A stretch of DNA of 64,000 nucleotides from the NCBI GenBank assembly GCA_030063045.1, contig JAQSEB010000015.1, forward strand, positions 1,426,001 to 1,490,000, given 5' to 3'. Below are positions 41,131-50,625 of this stretch, one piece after another (position 1 is the first letter of the stretch; each line of letters begins with the position of its first letter). Source of the DNA: Pratylenchus scribneri. Lineage: Eukaryota; Nematoda; Chromadorea; Rhabditida; Pratylenchidae. Below the pieces are notes generated by a model that saw only the letters and a program-made list of their open reading frames with translations, was not told the origin of the DNA and did not search any database. A program made the translations under genes and the position numbers.

Positions 41131-41767
41131 TTCCTGTTATCTGGGGGGCAAAGCGATTATATGGGGGGCAAGGAGATTATGTGGGGGGCAACATCTATAA
41201 TATATAATAGGATGATTAGGAAGATGATCATGATCTTCATCATCTTCCTAATCATCATCTTCATCATCATCTTCATCATCTTCATCTTCTTCATCTTCCT
41301 AATCATCTTCATCATCATCATCTTCATCATTTCCTAATCATCATCTTCATCATCATCTTCATCATCATCATCTTCATCATTTCCTAATCATCATCTTCCT
41401 AATCATCTTCATCATCATCATCTTCATCATTTCCTAATCATTATCTTCATCATCATCTTCATCATCTTCATCATCATCATCTTCATCATCTTCATCTTCT
41501 TCATCTTCTTCATCTTCCTAATCATCTTCATCATCATCATCTTCATCATTTCCTAATCATCATCTTCATCATCATCTTCATCATCTTCATCATCATCATC
41601 TTCATCTTCTCATCTACATCATCTTCATCGTCATCTTCATCATCATCCTATTATATATTATAGATCTTGCCCCCCACATAATCCCCTTGCCCCCCATATA
41701 ATCACCCGGCCCCCCATATAATCGCTTTGCCCCCCATATAATCGCTTTGCCCCCCAGATAACAGGAA
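41131..41767. repeat. Foldback element with G-rich arms and ATCTTC microsatellite core
   Basis: Left arm TTCCTGTTATCTGGGGGGCA and right arm ending AGATAACAGGAA are inverted. Each arm repeats CGATTATATGGGGGGCAA two to five times. The core (41220-41650) is a TCATCATCTTC microsatellite. It lies in an intron of the GT43 gene. Confidence 0.85.
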
Positions 41768-41966
41768 AGTACCAAAATTTTAAATTAAAATAAATGTTTT
41801 TGTAGTTAAATTAATTTTTATCCAACTAATTTTTTATTAAAAATTGCTAAAATAATTCCATTTTGACAATTATATAAATGAAAAAAAAAATAATTTAATA
41901 TATAATAAAATTTAAACAAACTTCTTTTCCAAAACCAATTTCAAGTTGACGCCAAAGCCGGCCATG

Positions 41967-41972
41967 TCAATG
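41967..41972. repeat. Left target-site duplication, TCAATG
   Basis: Identical to 61366-61371. On the GT43 coding strand it reads CATTGA, within the codons of the AIDMAG motif. Confidence 0.9.
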
Positions 41973-42039
41973 ACTACAATACGGCTCTATCTTTTTTTTT
42001 TTATGGGGACTAGCCCCCTCTGCCCCACCAGCCAAAAGA

Positions 42040-42990
42040 TAAAGGCTTACTTTAAAATGACCAAAGATCATTCTCGAGTCCAATGATCATTTTTTTGGAC
42101 AATTCTCGACACCATTGGAATAAAGATCTTTTTTATAAAAGGCTTACTTTGAATTGGCCAAAGATCATTCTCGAACCTCCCCCAAGGACCAAAGATCATT
42201 TTGATGGGCTATTCTCGAGTCCAAAGGACTAAAGATCATTTTGTTGGGTTATTCTCGAGTTCAGGTCATTCTCGAGCATCATTCTCGAGTCCATTTCTAT
42301 ACACCTCCATTCCCTCAGAGGTCAAAGTTCATTAGCGTATACATTTGGGCTGTAATTTTATGGCGACTCTGACTGAGTAAAAATGGACAGTGGCCCTCCG
42401 AGGTCAAATATTCGACTCCCTCTACCTATTCTTCTCCCCCTCAGGGTCAAAGACCACTATTCATCAACGCCAATTGATTTTAGTTTGCTCTTATTTTTCC
42501 AAGGTAAGAAGGACGATTCTTTCCATTACTAAAAAACTAATTTGCATTTTTTGTCCGTACGATTCCCCATTCTTCCAAATTCCAAATAATGCCCCAAACA
42601 TATTTTTATCCGCACTTATTTTCTCTTCCTACTTTGAAGTTTTTGAGCAAAAATGATCTAAAAGGGGCGCATAGCCCCCTCTGCCCCTCCAGCCAAAAGG
42701 TAAAGGCTTACTTTGAAATGACCAAAGATCATTCTCGAGTCCAAAGATCATTTTGTTGACCAATTCTCGAGCCCCGTAGGACTAAAGATCATTTTGTTGG
42801 ACAATTCTCGACCTCATTGGACTAAAGATCATTTTCTTGGGCTATTCTCGAGTAAGATCATTTTGTTGGACTATTCTCGAACCCAAAGGACTAAAGATCA
42901 TTTTATTGAGCTGGAGACTAGCTCCTCTATCCTCCAGCCAAAAGATAAAGGCTTATTTTGAATTGAGACCAAAGATCAATTTTCGGGGGC
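42040..42990. repeat. Subterminal repeat, CCAAAGATCATTCTCGAG units (left)
   Basis: Irregular units of about 40 bases contain AAAGATCATTTTGTTGGAC and TATTCTCGAGTCC. Two long copies of a CCCCTCTGCCCC / AAAAGATAAAGGCTTACTTT block are also present (42010 and 42675). Confidence 0.8.
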
Positions 42991-43018
42991 GACCATGGAA
43001 TATTAACAACGTTGAATA

Positions 43019-43893
43019 TTTCCAAAAGGGGCGTGGCCTATAATGAATAGATGTACTATGAAATATGAATACCATTGGATATATCCAAAAGGGGCGTGGC
43101 CTATAATGGATAGATATACTATGGAATACGAATACCTTTGGATATATTCAAAAGGGGCGTGGCCTATAATGGATAGATACACTATGGAATACGAATACCA
43201 TTGGATATATTCAAAAGGGGCGTGGCCTATAATGGATAGATATACTATGGAATACGAATGCCATTGGATATATCCAAAAGGGGCGTGGCCTATAATGGAT
43301 AGATACACTATGGAATACGAATGCCATTGGATATATCCAAAAGGGGCGTGGCCTATAATGGATAGATATACTATGGAATACGAATATTGAATATATCCAA
43401 AATGGGCGTGGCCTATAATGGATAGATATACTATGGAATACGAATGCCATTGGATATATCCAAAAGGGGCGTGGTCTATAATGGAGAGATATACTATGGA
43501 ATACGAATGCCATTGGATATATCCAAAAGGGGCGTGTCCTATCGTGAATAGATGTACTATGAAATATGAATACCCTTGTATATATCTAAAAGGGGCGTGG
43601 CCTATAATGGATAGATACACTATGGAATACGAATACCATTGGATATATCCAAAAGGGGCGTGGTCTATAATGGAGAGATATACTAAGGAATACGAATGCC
43701 ATTGGATATATCCAAAAGGGGCGTGTCCTATCATGAATAGATGTACTATGAAATATGAATACCATTGTATATATCCAAAAGGGGCGTGTCCTATAATGGA
43801 TAGATGTACTATGGAATACGAATACCATTGGATATATCCAAAAGGGGCGTGGCCTATAATGGATAGATGTACTATGGAATACGACTGCGAATA
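43019..43893. repeat. 63-bp minisatellite, about 14 units (left)
   Basis: The unit contains AAAAGGGGCGTGGCCTATAA and ACTATGGAATACGAAT. Units are 63 bp, with one shorter. Since 63 is a multiple of three, several frames on both strands stay open. Confidence 0.95.
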
Positions 43894-44194
43894 GTAAAAA
43901 GGGGCGGAGCCTATTATGGATCGAATAGAATTTCACTAAATGGGAAAAATGTGATTTTACTTACCTGAATAGATGATTATGGAGGAAAAGTTATTATCGA
44001 TTCTTCAGCGGCAATTACCTACTCTCACTTATGATTATATCTTTCAACACAAGTGATAGTGGTAAAGTGCAGCTGACAAACGATATCGTACTTTAATCAA
44101 AATGATGAATTCAAAAGATTTATCAACTTGGCTAATGACAACCCAATGGAAAATGAAAACAAAAAATGAAATTAATAGACTGAACTTAAATTCC

Positions 44195-44584
44195 TCATTT
44201 CTTTGTGCACCCCATTCCAAGCTTGGTCTTCAACTCATCCATATTTCTCCATTGACGTGCACTTCGTTTAAGTCGACCATTTCCTTCGGTCCGGATATTT
44301 CCCTCATCTAAATTCAATGTGCGATCATGAAATGTAATTGAAGCATTCCCTTTCTCACCATCAATCCATCCAACCTTAATCTCCTCCCCTTCCTGATGAA
44401 TTTTATTCCTTTTCATACATCCACTTCGCTGCATCCAACGCAATGTGAGAAGACAACAGAGGATGGAGAGACCCAACAGTGCTTCAGCCAAATAGAGTAA
44501 ATTTCTGGCCATTTGACGATACTCTTCCAATTCAGTCCACACATTTTCTTGCTTATAGTTTTCAAGAATTTGGGAATAGTTCAT
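44195..44584 (-). CDS. One-TM Polinton protein (left copy)
   Basis: 129 residues. A single membrane segment (LLYLAEALLGLSILCCLLTL, about residues 30-49) separates a short acidic N-terminus from a basic C-terminal tail. No catalytic or fusogen-like motif is seen; the protein is too short for a class of known fusogen. A TATATAAATA box lies about 90 bases upstream. Its place next to the capsid genes suggests a virion or membrane-associated role, which is inference. The right-arm copy is identical in sequence. It follows the capsid gene by 137 bases, more than the spacing elsewhere in the array, and has its own promoter-like box. Confidence 0.7.
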   Translation of the reverse strand: MNYSQILENYKQENVWTELEEYRQMARNLLYLAEALLGLSILCCLLTLRWMQRSGCMKRNKIHQEGEEIKVGWIDGEKGNASITFHDRTLNLDEGNIRTEGNGRLKRSARQWRNMDELKTKLGMGCTKK

Positions 44585-44721
44585 ATTTGTCGAGAATAAA
44601 GGGATAGAATGAATAGTACTAGTAGTTATTATTTTATTCTTTTTAAAAAGATTTGAAATTAAAAAATTTGTCTATTTATATATCAACTTGTAATACAATA
44701 GAAATGGGGAGAGGGAATGAT

Positions 44722-46053
44722 CTATCCAATCTTTGAATCCGAGACAATGTGACGATTATAGTCAATCATGATGAGTTGATCGAATTCGCCTAATACAATC
44801 ATCTCTGCTCCAGGAGCTGGAATAGCCGAATTGAATTGCATCCGAATCGATGTGGTCCCACTTCGCAATAGCTCAAATCCACAACTGTCATCCAGCGTAC
44901 TTGTCAAAGCGATGACAAACAGGGTCCATCCATCCTTGAATTGCTCAAACGTAATATCGAAGGAACGATCCGAGTTGGCCACACCCAGCGCTTCATACAT
45001 GTCGACAAAAGGGCGGACACATAAACTACTTCCAAAATTCATTCGATGTGGAACGGCTGGGTAGATTTGTCCTCCCGCATGAACGCTAATTTCTCTAATG
45101 TCAAATGGTATGAAATTGAATGGGGTGTTCGTCATCATGCCATTGAAAGCACCGTTATTAACCAGTCCAATTGTAATGCGACGAGGAATAGCTGCTGAGA
45201 AGACATTATGTTCAATTTCGGTACGACCCGCCGACAGGAAACAGCTTTTGATTTCCGTTTTCCTAACCGCATAGGTGGCCGGCTTCTGTTCCAACATTTT
45301 ATAGATGCTCAAATTCAGCGACGGTTGTACCTCCACCATTTTCACATAAAGTTTAATGTCATGAAGATAGAGACGATATTGTGTTCCGCCAAGACCTGCT
45401 GCTCTTAAACATTCCAAGAGGAAGGCATCTTTTCCGCGGTAAAGGGTGAATAGTAGATCCAAATTATTGAGCAAATACAACTCTTGATTGCCCAAATCGA
45501 AATCCAATCTCGAGAGAAATTGAGCTTTGGCTCCACTGGCAAATGGTGCACAACGGGCCAGGAAACCGCTATCCGCACGATCATTATGCTTTTTGGAGCG
45601 ATGATAGCCAGCGGCTGCCATGAAATGATCCTTCACTGATGCGGAATAGCTCAACTCTTGAGTCAAATATGCCTTGTAAGGGTAGAGAGGCCCGCTGTCG
45701 TACAATTCCGTATTTCCTGCCTCCACTTTCAATTGTTGGATGAATGTTTGACCAATGGATTGGATCGGACCAATTTCGGTATCATCAGCTGCAGTAATTG
45801 CGATCCAATTTCCATTATGAAATTTCTCAATAGACAATTCCAAATGTAAATACACCCGGTAGAGATCGGTCCATAAATTGTCACTGAACATTCGGAAGAG
45901 ATAGGGCGATTCCTGCGTAATCGTACTCAGAGGGAGTACCTCACGGAAAAAGGATTTGCAAACGGACACATTGGTTGGGGGAACGGAAAAGATGTTCAGT
46001 GCACTGTTGAAAGCCAAACCACTCTGATCACTAATTTTCTTTGGACAGCTCAT
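44722..46053 (-). CDS. MCP: Major capsid protein, double jelly roll (left copy)
   Basis: 443 residues, the usual length for Polinton major capsid proteins. The family N-terminal pattern is present: LNIFSVPPTNVSV, a beta-rich stretch with YLHLELSI, then GQTFIQQLKV and YPYKAYLTQELSYS. Polinton capsid proteins form hexon-like trimers of an icosahedral shell. It lies 26 bases downstream of the glycine-rich protein gene, so the two are probably co-transcribed. It differs from the right copy at one residue I can see (Tyr here, Ser there, near residue 65). The frame is intact and the start is the first ATG. Confidence 0.9.
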   Translation of the reverse strand: MSCPKKISDQSGLAFNSALNIFSVPPTNVSVCKSFFREVLPLSTITQESPYLFRMFSDNLWTDLYRVYLHLELSIEKFHNGNWIAITAADDTEIGPIQSIGQTFIQQLKVEAGNTELYDSGPLYPYKAYLTQELSYSASVKDHFMAAAGYHRSKKHNDRADSGFLARCAPFASGAKAQFLSRLDFDLGNQELYLLNNLDLLFTLYRGKDAFLLECLRAAGLGGTQYRLYLHDIKLYVKMVEVQPSLNLSIYKMLEQKPATYAVRKTEIKSCFLSAGRTEIEHNVFSAAIPRRITIGLVNNGAFNGMMTNTPFNFIPFDIREISVHAGGQIYPAVPHRMNFGSSLCVRPFVDMYEALGVANSDRSFDITFEQFKDGWTLFVIALTSTLDDSCGFELLRSGTTSIRMQFNSAIPAPGAEMIVLGEFDQLIMIDYNRHIVSDSKIG

Positions 46054-46079
46054 TTTTCTTTTTGTTGTTATCGTTTTCT

Positions 46080-46694
46080 CTAGTATGGACCCAAGGCGTC
46101 TACTTTGAGAGGTGGAATACCAGATTTTTTCTTGCCTTTATATGTTTTTTTATTTTTCGTTTGTTTTCTCCTCCCTCTTTTTATAATCGTTGATGGACCA
46201 AGTGTAGAAAGGAGTCGTCTTTTTATATGCTCATCAACTGGCCCATCTGTAGTGGGATCATCAACATGTAGTCCAGCTGCTGCTGCTCGTTTATAGCGTT
46301 TGAAATCAAAATTGTTTCCACCACTTCCCTTTTGTTTGTTCAAATTATTAGCGGCTTTGTCCAGCAAATTTTTTAATCCACTTTTTCCCTCGCTCACAAG
46401 CGTTTCTTTCACATCTTTACCATCGAGTAAACCGGAGAGAACTCTGCTCCCAGACTCTAGACCCTGACGACCTATGGCGGCGCCAACCTCCCTTCCAACA
46501 GGGAGAAGGAACCGCCATAGACTACGCAAGACAGAGCCTATGCCAGCTCCTCGTTGAAAGGCCATTCCACTGAAGACGGGGTAGCTAGCTGCCATGCCGC
46601 CACTCATTAATGCTTGACCGCCCCCACCACCTTGAATATCCCCTATGACGAAAAAACTCCAATCCACCGAGTTTGGATCGAAATCGGAATGCAT
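46080..46694 (-). CDS. Glycine-rich basic virion-type protein (left copy)
   Basis: 204 residues. An N-terminal Gly/Ala-rich part contains GGGGGQALMSGG and a segment with FQRGAGIGSVLRSLWRFLLP that looks amphipathic. A helical middle (ALESG-like, DGKDVKETL) follows, then a strongly basic C-terminus (KRGRRKQTKNKKTYKGKKK). Proteins of this design, with a GIGS..R.L...P pattern and a basic tail, accompany the capsid genes in Polintons and adintoviruses. An internal-capsid or core role like adenovirus pVI/core proteins is inferred. A TATATAAATA box lies about 55 bases upstream. One residue differs from the right copy (Asp6 here, Ala6 there). Confidence 0.75.
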   Translation of the reverse strand: MHSDFDPNSVDWSFFVIGDIQGGGGGQALMSGGMAASYPVFSGMAFQRGAGIGSVLRSLWRFLLPVGREVGAAIGRQGLESGSRVLSGLLDGKDVKETLVSEGKSGLKNLLDKAANNLNKQKGSGGNNFDFKRYKRAAAAGLHVDDPTTDGPVDEHIKRRLLSTLGPSTIIKRGRRKQTKNKKTYKGKKKSGIPPLKVDALGPY

Positions 46695-46763
46695 ATCTTC
46701 CTTCTCTTTTTTGAATTTACATAAAGATAGAAAAATTCACTTGGTATTTATATATGTACTATT

Positions 46764-47231
46764 TTAATGACGATGATCGAAGACAAACTTTCGTACAAAT
46801 TCACTGACCAATCGATCCCCATCCGTTTTGCAATGTGATAAATGCCGTATGATGCGAAGGAGGGGCCATCCTTGACATCGACGGTGCAAAAAATAAATGA
46901 CATGTTTTCCACAGGAAAGTGACAACGCCGATTGAATGGGTTCTTTCAACCGATTGACTTGATTGAATTGCTGTAGATAGGTGAAAATTTCCGGCGATTT
47001 GGGTGGCCATTGGGCCAAAGAATCGAAATAGTCGCACTGGCTGGGTGAATCCACATATATGGCCACCCAATGAGAACCGGGCAGAGAGGAGTCGTCCGTG
47101 TTCACAACCATACAATGGGGATATACCAACGCTCGACCGCGGGGAATTTGATCTGCTGGAAAGCAGCCAATATAACTTGAGGCAGTCCTCCGATTACGGC
47201 GTAAAATTTTATTTATCTCAGATGTGTACAT
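46764..47231 (-). CDS. PRO: Adenain-like cysteine protease (left copy)
   Basis: 155 residues. The C5/C48-type protease layout is clear: His54 in PGSHWVAIYVD, Asp70 in YFDSLAQ, and catalytic Cys107 in LSCGKHV, with Gln100 as likely oxyanion residue. The family N-terminus SEINKILRRN and the VVNTD strand are also present. In adenoviruses and Polintons this enzyme matures virion proteins. The start codon region overlaps the last codons of the penton-like gene by 14 bases. The protein is identical to the right copy. Confidence 0.9.
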   Translation of the reverse strand: MYTSEINKILRRNRRTASSYIGCFPADQIPRGRALVYPHCMVVNTDDSSLPGSHWVAIYVDSPSQCDYFDSLAQWPPKSPEIFTYLQQFNQVNRLKEPIQSALSLSCGKHVIYFLHRRCQGWPLLRIIRHLSHCKTDGDRLVSEFVRKFVFDHRH

Positions 47232-48369
47232 GATATATTATGTTAAAAAATGTAACAATGTTATTTATTAAAAATTTATCAGAAATAGGGCATTTTTTAA
47301 AATGTAATGTCAATGAACAAGTGCCATATTGAAAGGGCATTAGTTTGGTATTAGCTGTACGTATCTCAATGAATATCTCTTGGAACTCCCTCTTTATGAG
47401 CCGATGATATTGAATGATGGGATAGCACTCTTCAACAATTTCATCTGGTTGGCCTCGGATGTTGACCACACGTAATACTGGAGCAGCCACATCCCCTATG
47501 AACACAGGTTCAATCAAATCGGGTACATAAACATAGAAGGTTGAGACACCGCCACGCATGTCCGGCATAAAACATGCTAAATTGCTCGCATCCTCCAGTC
47601 GTGGATTTGGAAAGCCGAGCATATAGGCCAATTGGGCAGACAATTCCATGCATTGAACATAGTCCTTATCCAGTTTGAGACGAAATCTCTGTCGCTCTCC
47701 ATCGAAGCCGAATTTACAATACAGCTCGGGTGTCTTGTACGCATCCATCCATTTCTTTAAACCGCCCATCTCTCGAGCTGATTTAACCAGCTGGATGTCC
47801 AACTCGTTCAATTTGCTTGCCAATTTTTCGGCTAAAATTCGTTCAGTCTCTTTGGCACGCATCTTTTTGGCGTCCTCACGTCGCCATAAGTACTTTTCCA
47901 CAACTTCCACGCTATGGCTCCTTTCTTCTTCTCCCTCTTTAATAGTGACGAATCGTTGAAGTACCAGCTTCTTGGCCAATTCGTCAGACTCCTTCTCCGT
48001 CTCCTTCCAAACAACATCGGCTGCCTCCAATCTTTTTGCCAAATGATCTGCATCGGCCACGATGCTCTGATTCAATGCTGTGACCAACTCCATCGGGTTC
48101 TTCATTGATGCTGATGGGATGGGTATTTGTAGCTGTGCACCCGTTTGCCATATAAGACGAACAAATTGTTGCTCGCTTGTACCCAGCGAAGGCCACGTGT
48201 TTGGATAGACCAGAACGGCCAATCCTACCATCCATTGGGAATGGAAATGCAATTTTCGTGGCAATCGTACGCGAAACGAATTCGTACGGTTACCTTCCAC
48301 CATGGTGTTGGACGGACAAATAACATAAAATGATGTGGATTTGGATATTGAAGAAATAGCTGATGTCAT
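47218..48369 (-). CDS. mCP: Penton-like minor capsid protein
   Basis: 383 residues. The N-terminus has the typical Polinton penton pattern: FYVICPSNT, FRVRLPRKLHF and WMVGLAVLVYP, followed by jelly-roll-like strands and a C-terminal block with VLRVVNIRGQ. A long, highly charged helical insertion (about residues 105-215, rich in Lys/Glu/Arg) is unusual and may form a coiled coil. A TATAAAA box lies about 45 bases upstream (48411-48418). The last few codons lie inside the left inverted repeat, so the gene marks the inner edge of the duplication and is single-copy. The assignment rests on pattern only. Confidence 0.75.
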   Translation of the reverse strand: MTSAISSISKSTSFYVICPSNTMVEGNRTNSFRVRLPRKLHFHSQWMVGLAVLVYPNTWPSLGTSEQQFVRLIWQTGAQLQIPIPSASMKNPMELVTALNQSIVADADHLAKRLEAADVVWKETEKESDELAKKLVLQRFVTIKEGEEERSHSVEVVEKYLWRREDAKKMRAKETERILAEKLASKLNELDIQLVKSAREMGGLKKWMDAYKTPELYCKFGFDGERQRFRLKLDKDYVQCMELSAQLAYMLGFPNPRLEDASNLACFMPDMRGGVSTFYVYVPDLIEPVFIGDVAAPVLRVVNIRGQPDEIVEECYPIIQYHRLIKREFQEIFIEIRTANTKLMPFQYGTCSLTLHFKKCPISDKFLINNIVTFFNIIYHVHI

Positions 48370-48412
48370 TTTTACTTTATTGATGGAAAAGATATACTAG
48401 AACATTTGGTTT

Positions 48413-49621
48413 TTATATGATTGTCGTTGCGGGTATCCAGCTATTATGCTTTTCGGAATAGCCCTTCCATTTGACCAGACAATAATCCGCACCCTTACGT
48501 CGTTGTCGTTTCAAGATCCGCTCAATCTCATAGATTCGATCCCCATGTTCATTCTTCTCCTCCAGATCGCTCGCATTGGAATCCGCTTCGTCCTCATTCC
48601 CTTTCTGATACCGTTCAGTGCTCCGGACCAGACAAAGTTCTTGCGCATAGAACCAACCGGGCAAAAGTTGTCCATTGCTGTCACTTAGCCTATAGCTACA
48701 AGGCGTATTTGGTTGTTCACGTACCCGGGTCACGTGGAACAGCTCGTCACTGAATGTGGGCAAATAGCCTTTGCGGAACACATTTCGTCGTCTCTCCACG
48801 CGGACCTCATCACCTAATCGAAATCGTGGTCTACCTCCCAATCTCTTCCTTCCCTTTTTCTCACTCCACTCTTTTTCCATTTTCCTCTCCAGACGTTTTC
48901 TCAGCTGCTCAGCATTGGCAAAAGTTATATCGCGTGGGCGAAGTCCAAAGATTGCACTACTTGATGAGGAGTTTAACGCATTCACAATCCGCTGTATCAC
49001 ACCCACCCATGCTTTTGTACCCCGATGGGTAAAATAACGATAGAGGCGTTCTTTGATACTCCGATTGGCCCTTTCGGCCATTCCAGCATGCCAAAGGGGT
49101 GATGTTTGCATACAATGGTGTTGCACTTGACGTCGTCGAAAATAGGATTGCACTTGAGCGGCGGTGAATTCCCTACCGGAATCGGTCATCAATCGCCAGG
49201 GGATGTAGCCACATCTGGTGAATACTCGTTCAAAAGCATCGATCATATCCCCGCTTTGTTTGCTCCGAACCGGTTCAACGAAGAGCTGACGACTGAGCAC
49301 ATCAATACACACCAACATGTACCCATTACCTCCGTTCCATCGTTTTAGCCGTTGCATATCGGCCAAATCGGCTTGCCAATCCGTATGCAATCCGCTGGCA
49401 CGCGTTGAGAGACGTTTGAATTTACGAACCACCCTCTTATGTAAAGTGTATACTCGTTGACGAGCCAAATAATCTCTCACTTGGCTACGCCTAATATTCC
49501 CATCAATTTTTTTGGCCGCTTGAAAGAGCGGTTCCATACTGGTGAAACATGTGGATGAAGAGGGATCCTTATACAGAGGATCGAGAATATCGTCAATCTC
49601 TCGTGTATTTTGAGCTGTCAT
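48413..49621 (-). CDS. INT: Retrovirus-type integrase with chromodomain
   Basis: 402 residues. The catalytic core has Asp85 (DWQADLADM), Asp147 (LMTDSGREF) and Glu183 (GMAERANRSIKE), spaced 35 residues apart as in DD35E enzymes. An SH3-like basic part follows (FRLGDEVRVERR). The C-terminus is a chromodomain (YEIERILKRQ, VKWKGYSEKHNSWIP), which in other elements binds modified histones. The integrase inserts the linear element into chromosomes and makes the 6-bp duplication. The frame is intact and all catalytic residues are present. It ends 43 bases before the penton-like gene. Confidence 0.95.
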   Translation of the reverse strand: MTAQNTREIDDILDPLYKDPSSSTCFTSMEPLFQAAKKIDGNIRRSQVRDYLARQRVYTLHKRVVRKFKRLSTRASGLHTDWQADLADMQRLKRWNGGNGYMLVCIDVLSRQLFVEPVRSKQSGDMIDAFERVFTRCGYIPWRLMTDSGREFTAAQVQSYFRRRQVQHHCMQTSPLWHAGMAERANRSIKERLYRYFTHRGTKAWVGVIQRIVNALNSSSSSAIFGLRPRDITFANAEQLRKRLERKMEKEWSEKKGRKRLGGRPRFRLGDEVRVERRRNVFRKGYLPTFSDELFHVTRVREQPNTPCSYRLSDSNGQLLPGWFYAQELCLVRSTERYQKGNEDEADSNASDLEEKNEHGDRIYEIERILKRQRRKGADYCLVKWKGYSEKHNSWIPATTII

Positions 49622-49667
49622 ACCTTTTTCTTTTTACTCCAGATCAAAAAAATGAAATGCTTTTTAT

Positions 49668-50624
49668 TTACCAAATTTGCGGTTTAAAATATATTTTTAT
49701 TGGAAATGGATCATGTTTTTTAATTATCAACGATCGAACTGTCTTCTTTTTCTTTTCATCATAGCCGCCTCCCCGTTTTCCTTTTGCGGAACTAGATGGT
49801 GTTGGTCCTCCGATGATATTCGCATCAAGTGTGTGGAATAGTCTCTGCGCCAAATATGGATCCTTTTTAGCAGCGTTTATGAATGTTTTATAGCCGGGTG
49901 GTTGTACACCTGTCTTGTCCGCTGCAAAATGGTATTGAAGGAGTTCCTGAATGTTGCTGTTCGCAATTGCTCGAAAATCCCCATGCATCAGTCGATAGAT
50001 ACGTCCATCCTTATCAACTGGAAGACGTTCAGTATTTCTTAGAGTGTAATTCATTGCCTCTTGATATCTTCGCCCATTTTGTTCATTTTCTTCAAGTTCA
50101 ATATTGGGTACCTCCGTATCTGCGGAAGAGGACGTTTCCGGTGATGAAGATGAAGTTAAACCAGAGGATTTTTTTGTGGAATGATGATCATCGTCGACTG
50201 TGTCATACTCTGTAGAATTTTGTGGACCGCTATCCGATTGCCTCTCCTCTCTTGATCTAACCCGTCTTTTTCGTGGACTCTTTCTTTTGGGCGAGGGCGC
50301 CTCCTTCTTCACATCTTCGATGGCTTTAAGCACCTTGTCCGTGGCAGATGACAAATTTTCCACACGAACATTCATTGGGCGTTCGTCCACATCTTGCTGC
50401 AATTTTCGCATTCGTTTGAACTCTTGCTGATACCCGATGGCTCGTTCACTATCGTTGAGTGCAGATGTGGATGCTTCATTCCCTTTGGCAATGGCATTCA
50501 CTCGATCATTGACGAATCCTAATGCGGTTTTTCCTCTCGCTGCTTCATTTGGTTGTTGATGAATGCTCATGAGTGTGCGGTAAACATCCTCGGGAATGAG
50601 GAGCATTCGTTTACCGAAACGCAT
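49668..50624 (-). CDS. Conserved-type Polinton protein of unknown function
   Basis: 318 residues from the ATG at 50624; the open frame extends 9 codons further up but would overlap the previous gene, whose stop is just 1 base away. The N-terminus MRFGKRMLLIPEDVYRTL is ordered. The middle is acidic, Ser-rich and probably disordered, with a basic KRKSPRKRRVRSREER patch. The C-terminal third has EAMNYTLRNTERLP and LFHTLDANIIGG and ends in FKPQIW. Similar proteins occur near the ATPase in other nematode-type elements as far as I recall; no function is known to me. A nucleic-acid-binding virion protein is possible. Confidence 0.65.
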   Translation of the reverse strand: MRFGKRMLLIPEDVYRTLMSIHQQPNEAARGKTALGFVNDRVNAIAKGNEASTSALNDSERAIGYQQEFKRMRKLQQDVDERPMNVRVENLSSATDKVLKAIEDVKKEAPSPKRKSPRKRRVRSREERQSDSGPQNSTEYDTVDDDHHSTKKSSGLTSSSSPETSSSADTEVPNIELEENEQNGRRYQEAMNYTLRNTERLPVDKDGRIYRLMHGDFRAIANSNIQELLQYHFAADKTGVQPPGYKTFINAAKKDPYLAQRLFHTLDANIIGGPTPSSSAKGKRGGGYDEKKKKTVRSLIIKKHDPFPIKIYFKPQIW

Positions 50625-50625
50625 C

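Larger units (their letters stand above)
41973..47244. repeat. Left terminal inverted repeat, 5.27 kb
   Basis: Reverse complement of 56098-61365. In the coding part I noticed only two base differences (in the capsid and glycine-rich genes) and one 4-bp length difference in the spacer between them. Similarity ends at 47244, in the last codons of the penton-like gene. Confidence 0.95.

Noticed and set aside
42390..42656. 88-codon frame in the Polinton arm (also 60682-60948)
   Set aside because: It starts without ATG, has no motif and lies in subterminal repeat DNA.
43003..43936. Long open frames in the 63-bp minisatellite on both strands (up to 243 codons), also at 59402-60335
   Set aside because: They exist because the unit is a multiple of three without stops; there is no start context, no family motif and frames overlap each other.
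44195..44584. One-TM protein as a viral fusogen or envelope protein
   Set aside because: Too short, no signal peptide, no fusion-loop or cysteine pattern.
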